Positions 38,701-49,500 of a DNA stretch of 64,000 nucleotides are shown piece after piece. Under the pieces are notes generated by a model, which was not told the DNA's origin, did not search any database, and saw nothing but the letters and a program-made list of their open reading frames with translations. Every line of letters begins with the position of its first letter. The stretch's first letter is position 1. Origin of the DNA: Pristionchus mayeri (Eukaryota > Nematoda > Chromadorea > Rhabditida > Neodiplogasteridae); contig BTRK01000006.1 in assembly GCA_036245805.1 (NCBI GenBank), positions 31,190,901 through 31,254,900 of the forward strand, in the 5' to 3' direction. A program made the position numbers and the translations under genes.

Positions 38701-39383
38701 CAATGAATGAATAACCCTCATCTCTTCGTTTCAGTTCGCTGAGTGGTCATCCAAATTCGACGCTCGCATTGAATCTCTCAGAATCGATGCGAACTACAAA
38801 TTCGGTCGTGCGATCACTTGTGAGTGTGGAGAGGAGATGATTCTGCCACAGGAACAGGTGAGAGGATGGCTCCCTTCCAGACAGAAAGTGATAGAGAGAT
38901 GGTAGTCATGGGAATGTTCAGAAGGAGACGACGTGTCCTCGTTGTCACATCGCCTTCGATGCATTGTCTCTGGTGAAGAAGCGAGGGGGAGGATCCATCC
39001 AGGCCCGTGCTGCTCGTCTCTTCCCTCTTCCCACTCGTACCATTGCCAAGGAATTCGCATCCGTCGCTGCTCTCGCTCATTCCGAACGTGTCGATGACCG
39101 CAGACGCGCCATGTTCGAGCGTGCGGCTCGTAAGATGCGTGGATGCTCGTCTGCCTTCGATGCGGAGAGTGCACTGGCCATTCGTGCATCTGCACTGCAC
39201 GCGGCAGAGATGGCAGCTGCAGGGGCGTATCTGGCAAGGGGAAGATCCCCCCGAGTGGCAGCCATGATTGTGTCGGGATGGGAGAGATTGAGAACTGCCG
39301 CGCAAGAGGAGAAGGACGAGAAGAGAGCCACCAGAGCACTCCAGTCTCTCAAGGAGATCCTCAAGGAGAATGGAGCACTCTAG
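28655..39383 (+). CDS. RBR/IBR-type zinc-binding protein, putative E3 ubiquitin ligase
   Basis: From 33207 to 39383 eighteen or more exons chain in phase (e.g. 33207-33285, 33519-33639, 34166-34229, 34276-34347, 35639-35719, 35759-35836, 36182-36314, 36858-37000, 37391-37458, 37541-37607, 38305-38409, 38454-38526, 38581-38669). The protein has paired CxxC sites (CSHC near 36.25 kb, CNKC and CRGC near 37.4-37.5 kb). It then has a clear IBR: CKLC followed by CPGCKGVSCLSC-x4-H-x4-C (38.48-38.66 kb), which fits the C-x4-C-x2-C-x4-H-x4-C rule. CECGEEM and CPRC follow (about 38.82-38.94 kb), then an Ala/Arg-rich helical tail ending at the stop, 39381-39383. RBR proteins pass ubiquitin through a RING2 cysteine; I cannot name that residue here, so catalysis is uncertain. 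Upstream exons (28655-28733, 30265-30343, 31077-31101, 31477-31552, 32098-32188) look coding, but their linkage and the start codon are unproven. Confidence 0.7.
28807..28847. repeat. (GA)n microsatellite
   Basis: About 20 perfect AG dinucleotides just after the exon ending at 28733. Confidence 0.98.
29849..29968. repeat. Long polypyrimidine tract (CTCC/CCCT-rich)
   Basis: About 120 bases nearly all C or T on the plus strand, built of imperfect CTCCC units with local mirror symmetry. Such tracts can form triplex DNA; here they also produce spurious Ser/Leu/Pro frames. Confidence 0.85.
30097..30144. repeat. (CT)n microsatellite
   Basis: About 24 CT dinucleotides followed by CCATTTCAG, so it could serve as the polypyrimidine tract of an acceptor at about 30152. 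Confidence 0.95.
32650..32712. repeat. (GA)n microsatellite
   Basis: About 31 AG dinucleotides. Minus-strand poly-Ser/Leu frames across it are artefacts of the repeat. Confidence 0.98.
36774..36820. repeat. Near-perfect 47-nt hairpin in an intron
   Basis: ACATTCACTATAAATAAT and its complement pair around a short loop (CATGTTG). It lies in the intron between the exons ending 36314 and starting 36858. Could be a tiny fold-back element or a structured intronic RNA; nothing decides. Confidence 0.8.
37636..38258. mobile_element. TA-flanked fold-back element in an intron of the RBR gene
   Basis: Inverted repeats begin TCGTACGTGATGG after TA (37636-37637) and end with the complement before TA (38257-38258), consistent with a Tc1/mariner-type TA target. 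The arms meet at a centre near 38084 and are nearly identical, including a block reading AAGTGGTGTACATGAT. The left arm is interrupted by a second palindrome (about 37722-37998). The element sits wholly between the exons ending at 37607 and starting at 38305. Confidence 0.85.
37722..37998. mobile_element. Second palindrome nested in the left arm of the TA fold-back
   Basis: Its own inverted repeats run ACGACTTTTGC to GCAAAACTCG and pair around about 37860. The right arm of the outer element lacks it, so its insertion is directly visible. A TA duplication is plausible, but the edges are ambiguous by a few bases. Confidence 0.78.
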
Positions 39384-40307
39384 ACTCATTCCTCCCCCAT
39401 CTACTCCCCCTCATTATATCTCCTCACACACAAAAAATCGAAAGGCACGCCCAAAAAAATGTGTGTATATGTACGATGATGTAGATAGTTCGCGTTCTCT
39501 TGTAAGTATGTGTACAATTCCCCATGTATTATAGCTTTTCCCTTTCTTCAGACTGCCTAGATGGTATCATATGTATTTTCTAATTTTCGTCGTTCGCTCG
39601 TCTCTCCAGTCGAGTAACAGAGCATTTTCATAGCAGTAGATCTGTAGGCTACCGAATGTAGCAAGTAAGTCGGCCGAGTGCATTTTGCCACGGCTCTGTA
39701 TAGATATCCTCTCCCTAACCGCCACTCCCAACTCACGCGGTTACTGTATGTTCACACAACAATATGATCTACCTTTCAATAACGCTTCCCCTCAGAGATC
39801 CATACCCCGCACTACTGCGTATTATGAAGATTTGTGAACATGAAACCCCTGTATAGAGGACGCTGGTACGTCCTGAATGACATCGTTGTGCTAGAGAGTA
39901 GGTCACTGCCTCGAATTGTATCCTATTCTGACTGTCTCTAGTCATTCTCACACCACTCCATCTTTGTGTGTATTCCTTTGGACTCGATGTGACAACTGAT
40001 CGATCGTCCATTCGTAAGCTCCTTCCATCAGTCTGAGATATCTTTGAATCAAAGACGATAAATAGTGCCTTCGATTTCAACTCAATACATTTAACATATT
40101 ATGAAAAAAACAGCAAAATATACATCACTTTCTACTGTTGCACATCGAGCTTAGACAAAATCGAGGTAGAAATATTGACTATTTAGTTTGGGGCTCATTC
40201 CAATGAATTCTCGCCCTTCTCACGAAAAATTGAAGGCGCCATCATCCATACAACCACTTTTTTCTGTAAAGCTGAGCTGATCCGATTTCACACAAAAAAA
40301 GGAATCA
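39384..40307. other. Spacer between convergent genes
   Basis: 3' flanks of the RBR gene and of the minus-strand membrane protein gene. No exon or repeat recognised. Confidence 0.6.
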
Positions 40308-41042
40308 TTAGCAAAGGTAAGAGCTCACTCCTCTTCTCAGGAAGTCGTACAGTACAATCACAGAGATTAGAAATGCCAATCCGACCATGATCATTCCAAT
40401 TTTTGAGAAGAGCGAAATCTGAGAGAAAACTTAACATTCCATCCTCGTAGTTTCTACACATTGATCCTAATAGTTACAGCGTGTGCCTTAGTCGTTGTTC
40501 CACTGATTATCGGGAGGCTAGTTGAATGGGTGACAGTAGACACATCAGAGTGGGTCACTGGAGGTGTGTCTTCCTGGAGAAGAGGAGAATGGGGAGAGAA
40601 AGGAAAGGAGAGGGGCGAATCTAAAGAAGTCCGAAAATGCATTGCACCATCGAAATTGGGGCAAAGTATGATAATGAATGCGAACCTTTGCGATGTGTTG
40701 ATCGTTGAAATTCGACTGTAGATTGAGGAAGTATGAGTTCCAGAGATCGGCACTTCCCATTTCAATGAGAAGGCAAAAGGCCAACCACGACATATTCATT
40801 GGCCAGACTATTCTGCGAAGGAATTCACTCTCTGTGTTTAATATATTTATCTGTAAAGTGAATGCATTCTTTGAAAAGCTGTGGATGGTAGATGAAAGGG
40901 AGAAAAAAAGGTTGGGTAAGTGCGAATGTGGTTCGATTACATAGAGATAATAACATTTATGTACAAAGTGAGTAGACTTCGTTGCGAGAACGTAACGAGG
41001 AGGATTTATCGGATTTACGAGAATTATCCCCATTGGGAACAT
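40308..41042 (-). CDS. Predicted tail-anchored membrane protein, 149 aa, four exons
   Basis: Four exons, all in phase 0: about 41042-40965, 40850-40687, 40573-40478 and 40418-40308. The start ATG is at 41042 and the TAA stop at 40308. Donors are GTACAT, GTTCGC and GTAACT; acceptors TTTACAG, CTCCAG and TCTCAG. Exon 2 includes a short hydrophobic stretch (MSWLAFCLLIEM). Exon 3 is Thr/Ser-rich (THSDVSTVTHSTS), like an exposed stalk. Exon 4 is one strong transmembrane helix (IGMIMVGLAFLISVIVLYDF) followed by a short basic tail ending SSYLC. I do not recognise a family. The uniform phase and complete frame argue for a real gene, but the first exon could instead be part of a longer 5' region. Confidence 0.55.
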
Positions 41043-42730
41043 TTATAGAGCAAGATTGTGAATAAATCCAATCACAGTGATGGATTAATGCATGATTGAC
41101 AGCAAAACGGCTCGAGTCGATGCGGGCAATGACGAATGAGAGGGCACTCTCTCACTTCATTGTGCTCTCTCACTCGTTGCCTGTGCGGAAGGGCCAACTT
41201 TGAATGCCTAAAAAAACAACCATTACTCGGTTCCTAATATAGATAACTAAACCGGAATTTCAAAAATGTGATACTGTTTACGATTCTCAAAACAATGTTG
41301 TCAATTTGGGCTGGCTATTTGCTGTTAGTCGTCCTTTAAAGGGGTGATCCGGGGAATGTCCAGCCACCCAGACTGGCAAAACTGTGTTGTAGAGGACACT
41401 CGTCCGATCAGAGATCACTTTGATCAGAGATCATCCAACAAAGAATGCAAGATTAAGACTCTCAGCAGCAATACCTGAAACTGGTCTTTATTTTTTCATT
41501 TTCTTTCACATCATTTTCTTTATCCCTTCCGTATTACTACTCTGCATTTGGATGCCTTCTCATTTGAGTCTCTCCTTGTTTACTCATCATATCAGTCCAA
41601 TATCACTAGAATGTCTTTACGACGATTGGGTTGCCTTCCTTCCCGTCATTCTCTTACGAGGCACTCAGATTATAGAATGATTGTGGCTATTTCGATCTTT
41701 GCTGACAGACAGCTTAGCAGGGGTAATTGTTGAAAAGATTCTGCTATTTAATGTTTCCCAACACCCACGGAAATTATTTGAATTGGCGCGCGTGCCCTGA
41801 TCACGATAACACAGGCATAATCAGGCTACTGAACCTGATACTTTGCAGCTCTCACCTCATTCTGATATTTGATTTATAATTTATTTATTTTCCCCATTTT
41901 ATCACATTCCGAAATAATTTTGGATGTGATTTCGTGGGTGTTGGGTATTTAACAAAAACGTGATATTATTGAATTTGCTCATTTTTTATCCTGCCAAACT
42001 GTATACGCTATTAACCGGCATTTAAGATTAACATACATGACCACGTACATTTAAAAAAAACTATTATTTGCCATAATATTGTGACCTCAATCGAAAAATC
42101 GTAATTCCTTCGCTATTCTGTCAATCATTACAACTTGTGAATGGGGTAATAGTACCCAACTGAGTGTGAACTGACTCCCTCTCCCATTATGAGTGAACAT
42201 CGCTCTAAATGCCAGTTTCTCACATGCGGTCCATCCTTCTCTTCCTCTCTCTTCTTTCTTCAATGTTCTTTCTCCCCCTTCTGTCCTTCTCTTGCATACT
42301 TGGATGTTTCCACACCCCGTATTTACTGCCTTCCTCTATTCATTCTCGTCTCTTCCTTCCTCCTTTCGTGAGGTACTCTAACTTCTTACTCCTACTATTG
42401 ATTCATCACTCTTCTCTGCTCAAGGGATGATTAATGAAGGGATTCCGCTGGTGTCATTCAATAGATTCTCTCTTCCATCTCTCTCTCTTTTCTCCCTCTC
42501 TCTTTCTCGTGAGTAATTGCATGCAACTGTTATCTCTTATTCTCAAAGCCCCTAATGGCCAGATTATTATTAAAAATAAAAATATGAGAAACCCCCAGTG
42601 AACTAGCTGGGAAATATGACTGAAGAGCCCTTTTCTTTCAGACCGAAATCCTCCTTGATCTTCTAGATGCGCTCTCCTTCCATCTCCCCCGCCTCACTTT
42701 CTCTTTCCTTCATCCACTCCTCTGTGCTCT
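41043..42730. other. Intergenic spacer
   Basis: AT-rich and CT-rich DNA without a phased exon chain. Short plus-strand Ser/Leu frames near 42.2-42.4 kb follow pyrimidine bias. A GATC-rich repeat of the AGAGATCA type occurs at about 41407-41432. Confidence 0.5.
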
Positions 42731-43534
42731 CTAACTCCATTGACAACCCCGATTTACTTGCTGAGTGACACCCGCTTGAGCCATAGCAACTAAGCCATCG
42801 CTGTCACTCTTCTTCTCTTCTCCCGTTCCTCCTTCTACCATTTGCCCTGTATGTAAATTATCAACAGTTCGGTATCCATAAATCTCGCAAGTGTCCAATT
42901 CCTCCATTATCGTGTGACCCCATCTGGTCCAAGCTCGCCCTTTATTCCAAAGGCTAGATCGATCCGATAAGCCATCCATTGACCTCCCTCCAATCCATCT
43001 TCTGCCCTCTCATCTTCTGTCCTTCCCTCTTTCTCTCCCTCTTTCTCTTTGTTCGCTCTCCCCTCTATCACACCTCGTAACATATCTCTTACATTCATTG
43101 CATATCTATCACCCCTAAAATTTTGCTCATGAACAAAGTGACTAAGTTGTTTCAACTCTAAATATATATGTAGTATTTGCATGGCTTTTCTCACTCCTTG
43201 CTCACGTATACCTGTTGATGGCAATAATTACCTAATTCACCAATTCTCCAATTGGTCCTTCACTCTCTATTTCTCTCGTCACTCTGTCCGAAAACTGAAG
43301 AAAATAAATTCTTTTTTCTTTTCCTAACAACCTTCCAAATATCCTGTGATTGGGCTGAACTAAGCAACGCAAATGTCGCTTGTATCTCTTTTGTTCAATC
43401 ACGTAGCTAGTGTTCTTCTGTAAACACGTGACCATGCAGAATGATTCTCTCGATTTCGCATGCTTACTCACTCTGGAAGAACCAAAGCGAGATTCTCCTC
43501 CTCTTCCTCTCAATTCCACATGAATCAAATTCAT
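42731..43534 (-). CDS. Hypothetical protein, about 205 aa, five exons
   Basis: The exon chain with consistent phases is 43534-43472, 43417-43332, 43283-43241, 43200-42984 and 42939-42731. The first donor (GTGAGT) is consensus. The protein is polar: N-terminus MNLIHVELRGRGGES, basic KRYKRHLRC, a helical stretch QILHIYLELKQLSHF, a Glu/Lys-rich linker (EKEGEKEGRTEDERAE), and a C-terminal segment with RWGHTIMEELDTCEIYGY. No signal peptide or membrane helix. I do not recognise a family. Weak points are the acceptors at exons 4 (CGTGAG) and 5 (AATAAAG). If the last intron is not used, the frame instead ends at GPDGVTR near 42907. The start codon is 27 bp from that of the divergent zinc-finger gene. 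Confidence 0.5.
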
Positions 43535-43564
43535 TTCAGTGGTGTGATCGGAATCGATTCAATG
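43532..43564. promoter_or_regulatory. Head-to-head gene start with possible spliced-leader acceptor
   Basis: The minus-strand ATG (43534-43532) and the plus-strand ATG (43562) are separated by 27 bp. A good acceptor, TCATTTCAG, ends at 43539, 22 bp before the plus-strand ATG and overlapping the other gene's start codon. In nematodes such a site may receive a spliced leader. That role is inferred. Confidence 0.4.
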
Positions 43565-46500
43565 AATCTCAATGATCACTGGGAGAGATTCAGCGGACTC
43601 ATCTTCCCCAGGTAACAAAACTATATGTCTTCTCGTTCATACAATTCATTTACTTACTAAAATGTGTTGGGAGTTAGGCCATCTCTCAATAGAAATTTGT
43701 GATAGGGTAAGTTTATAACATCAAAAAAGACGAAGAAAGATTCTTCGTCGGCTTTGCCCTCTAAAACCATATGGACACAACAAGAAAGGAGTAACTCCTC
43801 CTCTTTCCTCCTTCATTATGAAAATGAAGGAGGAAAGGGGATGAGATGAGATGATTGTAGATACGCTTGTTCTCATTGTTCTTCTCACTTTTCTACACCG
43901 AGGGAATTCGATGATCACGAGTGCTCTACAGAGGGAATGCAAACCAGATGCACTGTTTGTGATGAAGTGAGGAAAGGGAAGAGAGGGAGATCATTTTCGA
44001 TTATCATTCGATTACTTAGTCAATGCTCATATTATGGTATATTTATGGCAGAGTGGTGCCAACAAAGGATAATGATCTATGGGAGCTCTGAAAGGAGCGA
44101 CCGTACGATGAGAACCAAAATGTGATAATTCGCAGATATTCGCCACTCGATCCTCTTTCCATCACCATTTCAAAATTCACTTGAAAGGAAATCTGTGCAT
44201 GGTGGGTCACTTCATGATTTTGATGCATTAAATATCGCACGACTTTTTGCATAATAGTACTGAGTGTCATCTTAGCAATATAGCAATAGAGATGCTATTG
44301 CTATATTGCTCAGATGCCATCCTCATGCTTCCTGCTTATATCTTAGGCCAAATGTTGATGCGCGGTTCATTGTTCATCTTCTCATTGCAGTTCTGCTCCA
44401 TAAAGTATAATGCGGATGAAATGCTCTTGCGGCACTGCAATGGCCATGGAAACGTACTTTTTAACACAAAATTATGCTTTAGGTATAGCAATTTTTCTTA
44501 TGTAAACAAGGAACTAAATTCAAAGCTTTTCAAGAATTTTCTCATCGATTTCTCTTTCTTTCAAGTCATTTATTAAATTTGGTATCTACATTGTTTTAGG
44601 CGATCCCACCCACAGAACCACGTAGACTTGTAAATCTGGACAACGACGTCTCTTCCACAGCCATCGAATTTAGAAGAAGAGGTCAGCTTTACGATGTTGA
44701 ATTTTACGAAATCATTCACAAGTTATTTCCATTGCAATTAAGTGAAATGAGAGAAGCTCAGAAAACGTCGAAGAAAGACAATTTTGTGATTGCAAAATGA
44801 TAGTTTCATCGACATAAACCATGCTCTATTTACGATCAAAATATATTCTTAAACCAGTACGGCCATATTTGTATTTAATATCAATACAGTATCTTGATGG
44901 AGAAAACCCGGGTGCAATTACAGGAAGAGACGACGCAGCCGAAATCGATGAAGATCAACCATCATTCCCAAGGGGTCAGACATCATTCTTCAGCTTGAGA
45001 TTGTATGTACAGTACGTGCTAATCGCCTTGACCATGTGCGTGCGCCGCGCTGCGCGGCGGCGTGCGGCTTACGCGGATTGATTTTGCGGGATGAATATTA
45101 TTTTTCACGATTCGAACCTATTACTTTCGAATTCTCCGTAAAATTTCCCATCGAAAGGAGTATTCATTCATATTTTTAAAGATATATTTATATTTATAAA
45201 TCAATATTTTGAATGCGGAATTTCTGCACCCTACCGTAATCTCACTTTACGATAGCGACAGTATCGCAAACTGGGATTACGGTAGGTTGCAGCATTACAG
45301 AATTCGAAATATTGATTTCTTTTTCTAAAAATATGAATGAATAGTCCTTCCGATGCGAAATTTTACGGAGAATTCGAAAATAATAGGTTCGAATCGTGAA
45401 AAGCAATATTCTTTACGCAAAATCAATCCGCGCAAGCCGCGCTCCGCCGCGCAGCGCCGCGCACGCACATGACCAAGGCGATTAGCACGTACTGTATATG
45501 ATCGATTCAGATACCAGATGCTCTTCCGATGAGGGAGTACAGTGAAAGTGTTCTTCCTTCCAGGAAGAGAGGCATAGAGGTTCATAGATTTCATTTGCAG
45601 TACCCATACCACAGTAGCTCATGCGTTAGAAGACGCACCGTTAGAAGACCTAGCTGGCAAAGAAAGTGCATTTCTAATAAAACAAGCATTTATTGTTAAT
45701 TACATGTAGTATCTAATTGCCATCAATTTTCTTCCAGGACATGTCTATCACAGTTCCCAGTAGTAAGACACGTCGAATGGATGCTACCTTCATTCCATCT
45801 CCTCCTCCTCTTTCTTTCTACGGGGAACATCCAAATGTAAGTTCGCCCCATTCTCAGTTCGACTTTTGCTACATAAATAAATATGATGAATTAGATAGTG
45901 TCACGATGAGAGTACTATCCACTCCATAAACTCGATTGATTCATTCATCTTCTTCCGATGGTCTCATCCCTCCTCTCCCTTCTTCATCTGCTCCTCTTCA
46001 TTTCGTCCCTCTCCTCACTCCTCCTCACTCACTCCAACGACTACAAATGCTATCCGAGCAAATCATCAGTGCAGTTCGTCTAGATTCAGTGGTCGAGAGT
46101 GCTGCCCATCAGACTGAGGGAAGATCTCACTTTCCTTCTACTGTACCCACTCCTCCTCCTTCGAACACGACGACTTCTTCGGATGCAGTTCCTTCTCTCT
46201 TCGCTCCCTGCGACGATTCCTCCCCTCTACCCATCAAATTGGAGCAGTTGGATGTCTCCCCTCGAAAGATATCTCCCTCGGAGAGCAATGATCCTTCCAC
46301 AACCCTCATCCCTCCTCCTTCTCCACTCTCGCAGTCAAATTCCCCTCTGGACGATCCTCCCACTACTTCTTCCCAATCGAATTCTCCGATGGAGACTCTC
46401 GATCAATCTTCCCATTCCATCCTCACTCACTCTCATCCCCTGAGCCCGCAGTCGACACCAATGGCTTCATCAAGTGATGCAGAAGAGAATCCGAATGAAC

Positions 46501-49500
46501 TCCCGATGGAACAGCCACAGAAGAACATCGCTATCGCTGCGGTAATCATGCATTCTTTATTTAACATATTTAGGTGTATCTTTTTTTAAATTTCGAGTAG
46601 GATTGGTGGTTGCAGGACGGAAATGAGTCTGCTTCCTCTGCCCTCTCTCTCTCCGAAGAGGCTTCTTTCTCCACCTTTAGTAGTGCAACTTATTCCACAG
46701 CAAATGAAGACTGTAATATTCGTGAGGTCTGTTCTTATTTTTTAGCGTTATAGTTTATTTTCCCATATTTGAGAGTGGGTTGAATGACTTCTCGATCATG
46801 CAGACATCGTCATCTGGAATTCCCCGAGATGAAGTCATCGACGACGAAAATGAGGAAGAGGAAGAGACTCCGACAGATGGCCCCTCCTCTCCCCCCTCGG
46901 ATAAGGAAGAAGTTGATAATCAACCGGTTAGTTAGATATTATGCCTCAGAAAATATTGCGAATCGTCTTATATAAATGGACATCGGAATGGGAATGAATT
47001 CAGGCAGAGAAGGATGAAAGTTGTTCTTCTTCTATCGCCTTCGTTCCCCAGAAACGATGCAGTCCCAGAAAACAAGCGAAAACGATTAAGAGAGAGGTCA
47101 GGGTTCAGTTTGAAATCGATAACTGTACTTGAATATGTAAAGTTGATTTTGTTTATTCGAAGCGGGATTGAAGAGTGCAAGCATGTGCAGGGGAATGCAC
47201 TTCACATATCAAATTTAGTGCGTGGAAGGAGTGGAGATGGAAGAGGACGGGGCAGTTCCATCCACCCAACCCCCTCTGCAGTCACCCCTCAATTACAGAC
47301 TCGAATCGACTGAGAAACACGCGGTTAGTTCAATGATTCACATTACGAAAAAATATTTTCAAATGGACTACCACTAAATAATATTAAATTTAAAATAGAA
47401 TGTGATAAGGAGGAGCCATTCCAGCCAATGGAATCAATGGAGATTATGATGGAAGACGAAGGAACTCGGCCCATTCCTCCGTTGAGATGCAGTCCAAGGA
47501 AGAAGACCAAGACGATAAAGAAGGAGGTTAGCAATGTTTTGAAGAGCAATAACCATTGAAAATCCTAAGAAGAAGGGAGACACTTCAGATAACATACTAA
47601 CACGTGTATCACGAGTCAGTGGACGAAATATCACCCCCTCGGGAACATTTTCGAAAAAGTTGTTCCGGTTTTGACTCATATTATAGTGGAAGGATATCCT
47701 AGATGTAAGATTTCGAAATATATAGGTCATTGGTCCCAGATCCGGCTTTTAGGAATTTTCCGGTTTTGCTCCCGGCCACGCAGTATCTCAGCTCCCAGAA
47801 CAGCTATAGTGTTGGGGTTGGCCTCAAAATATGCGGAAAATTATTTCAAGAAACTTTCATGTTCAGAGTAAAACGATTGGACAACAAATAAAATTCAGCC
47901 GAACGAAAAACCAATGTTTGCAACGAAATTAAAATATTCTTGCTATACTGCAGATGAGTGATACAGATTTTTAATGCGGAATATGAAACAAGAAGTGTAT
48001 GTGCATGATATAAAAATATAAAAACAAAAATCGGTCCGCCTTCAACTTGGCAATTTTCGATCAAATTCGCGATTGTGTGATGGCAGAATTTCAAGAAAAT
48101 AATAATTATCAAATTGTCCATGTAAATATGCCATATTCGGCAATATTTGACGTTTCGTGATTGGATTACTCACATAACGTTGAAAAAATAATAAATTTTC
48201 TCATTTAGAAAATTTCGATTTTTCACCCTCCTAATATGCAAAGTTTGAAAATATGCAATTCAGGATTTCGTTTCTCTGGGGACGAATTCACTGAGGAAAT
48301 AATAGGAACGACCGAGTTGTGTAAAATATTTCACTATTGGCTTACCAGATCTATCCTCGCCATTTTCTGATGTGCTCAAACTTGCTAGTCCAGAGGGGGC
48401 GATTGGAAAGATAATTTGATTTTGACTGTATTTACTTGAACGATGGCTTCTACTGTCATCCAAAAATCGTTGTATGAGGTGAATTGTCAAATATTATTGA
48501 AATAGTCGAAATTTTCTAATCGAACATGGAAAAACTAATCGAACATGGAAAATTCCACAGCTCGAAAAATGTAGATTCCCCAAAAAAGTCCAAAACGTTT
48601 GTTTTGAAGGTGCATTTTTCTTTTATTTCTCATAAAGTAATTTTTGGTTAGCAAAATAAGTCACGATTCAAGTAAATTCAGTCAAAATCAAATTATCTTT
48701 ACAATCGCCCCCTCTGGACTAGCAAGTTTGAGCACATCTGAAAATGGCGAGGATAGATCTGGTAAGCCAATACTGAAATATTTTACACAACTCGGTCACT
48801 ACTATTATTTCCTCAGTGAATTCGTCCCCAGAGAAACGAAATCCTGAGTTGCATATTTTCAAACTTTGCATATTAGGAGGGTGAAAAATTGAAATTTTCT
48901 AAATGAGAAAATTTATCATTTTTTCAACATTATGTGATTAATCCAATCACGAAACGTCAAATATTGCCGAATATGGCATATGTAAATGGACAATCTGATA
49001 GTTATTATTTTCTTAACATTCCGCCATCACACAATCGCGACTTTGATCGAAAATTTCCAAGTTGAAGGCAGATCGATTTTTGTTTTATATTTTTATATCA
49101 TGCACATACACTTCTTGTTTCATATTCTGCATTAAAAATCTGTATCACTCATCTGCAGGATAGCAAGAATATTTTAATTTCTGTGCAAACATTGGTTTTT
49201 CGTTCGGCTGAATTTTATTTGTTGTCCAATCGCTTTACTCTGAACATGAAAGTTTCTTGAAATATTTTTCCGCACATTTTGAGCCCAACCCCAACACTCT
49301 AGCTGTTCTGGGAGCTGAGATACTACGTAGCCGGGAGCAAAACCGGAAAATTCCTAAAAGCCGGCTCTGGGACCAATGGCCAATATTTTTCGAAATCTTA
49401 CATCTATGATATTCTTCCACTATAATATGAGTCAAAACCGGAACTACTTTTTCGAAAATGTTCCCGCACACCTCCACTGAATCGTGATACCTGTGCTAAC

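Noticed and set aside
38794..39389. Two long minus-strand frames (181 and 191 codons)
   Set aside because: Antisense shadows of the last exons of the RBR gene.
42189..42430. Three overlapping Ser/Leu/Phe-rich plus-strand frames
   Set aside because: Caused by pyrimidine-rich sequence; no acceptors or donors in consistent phase.
46099..46443. Plus-strand Leu-rich frame of 114 codons
   Set aside because: Alternative frame of the Pro/Ser-rich exon of the zinc-finger gene; the low-complexity composition explains it.
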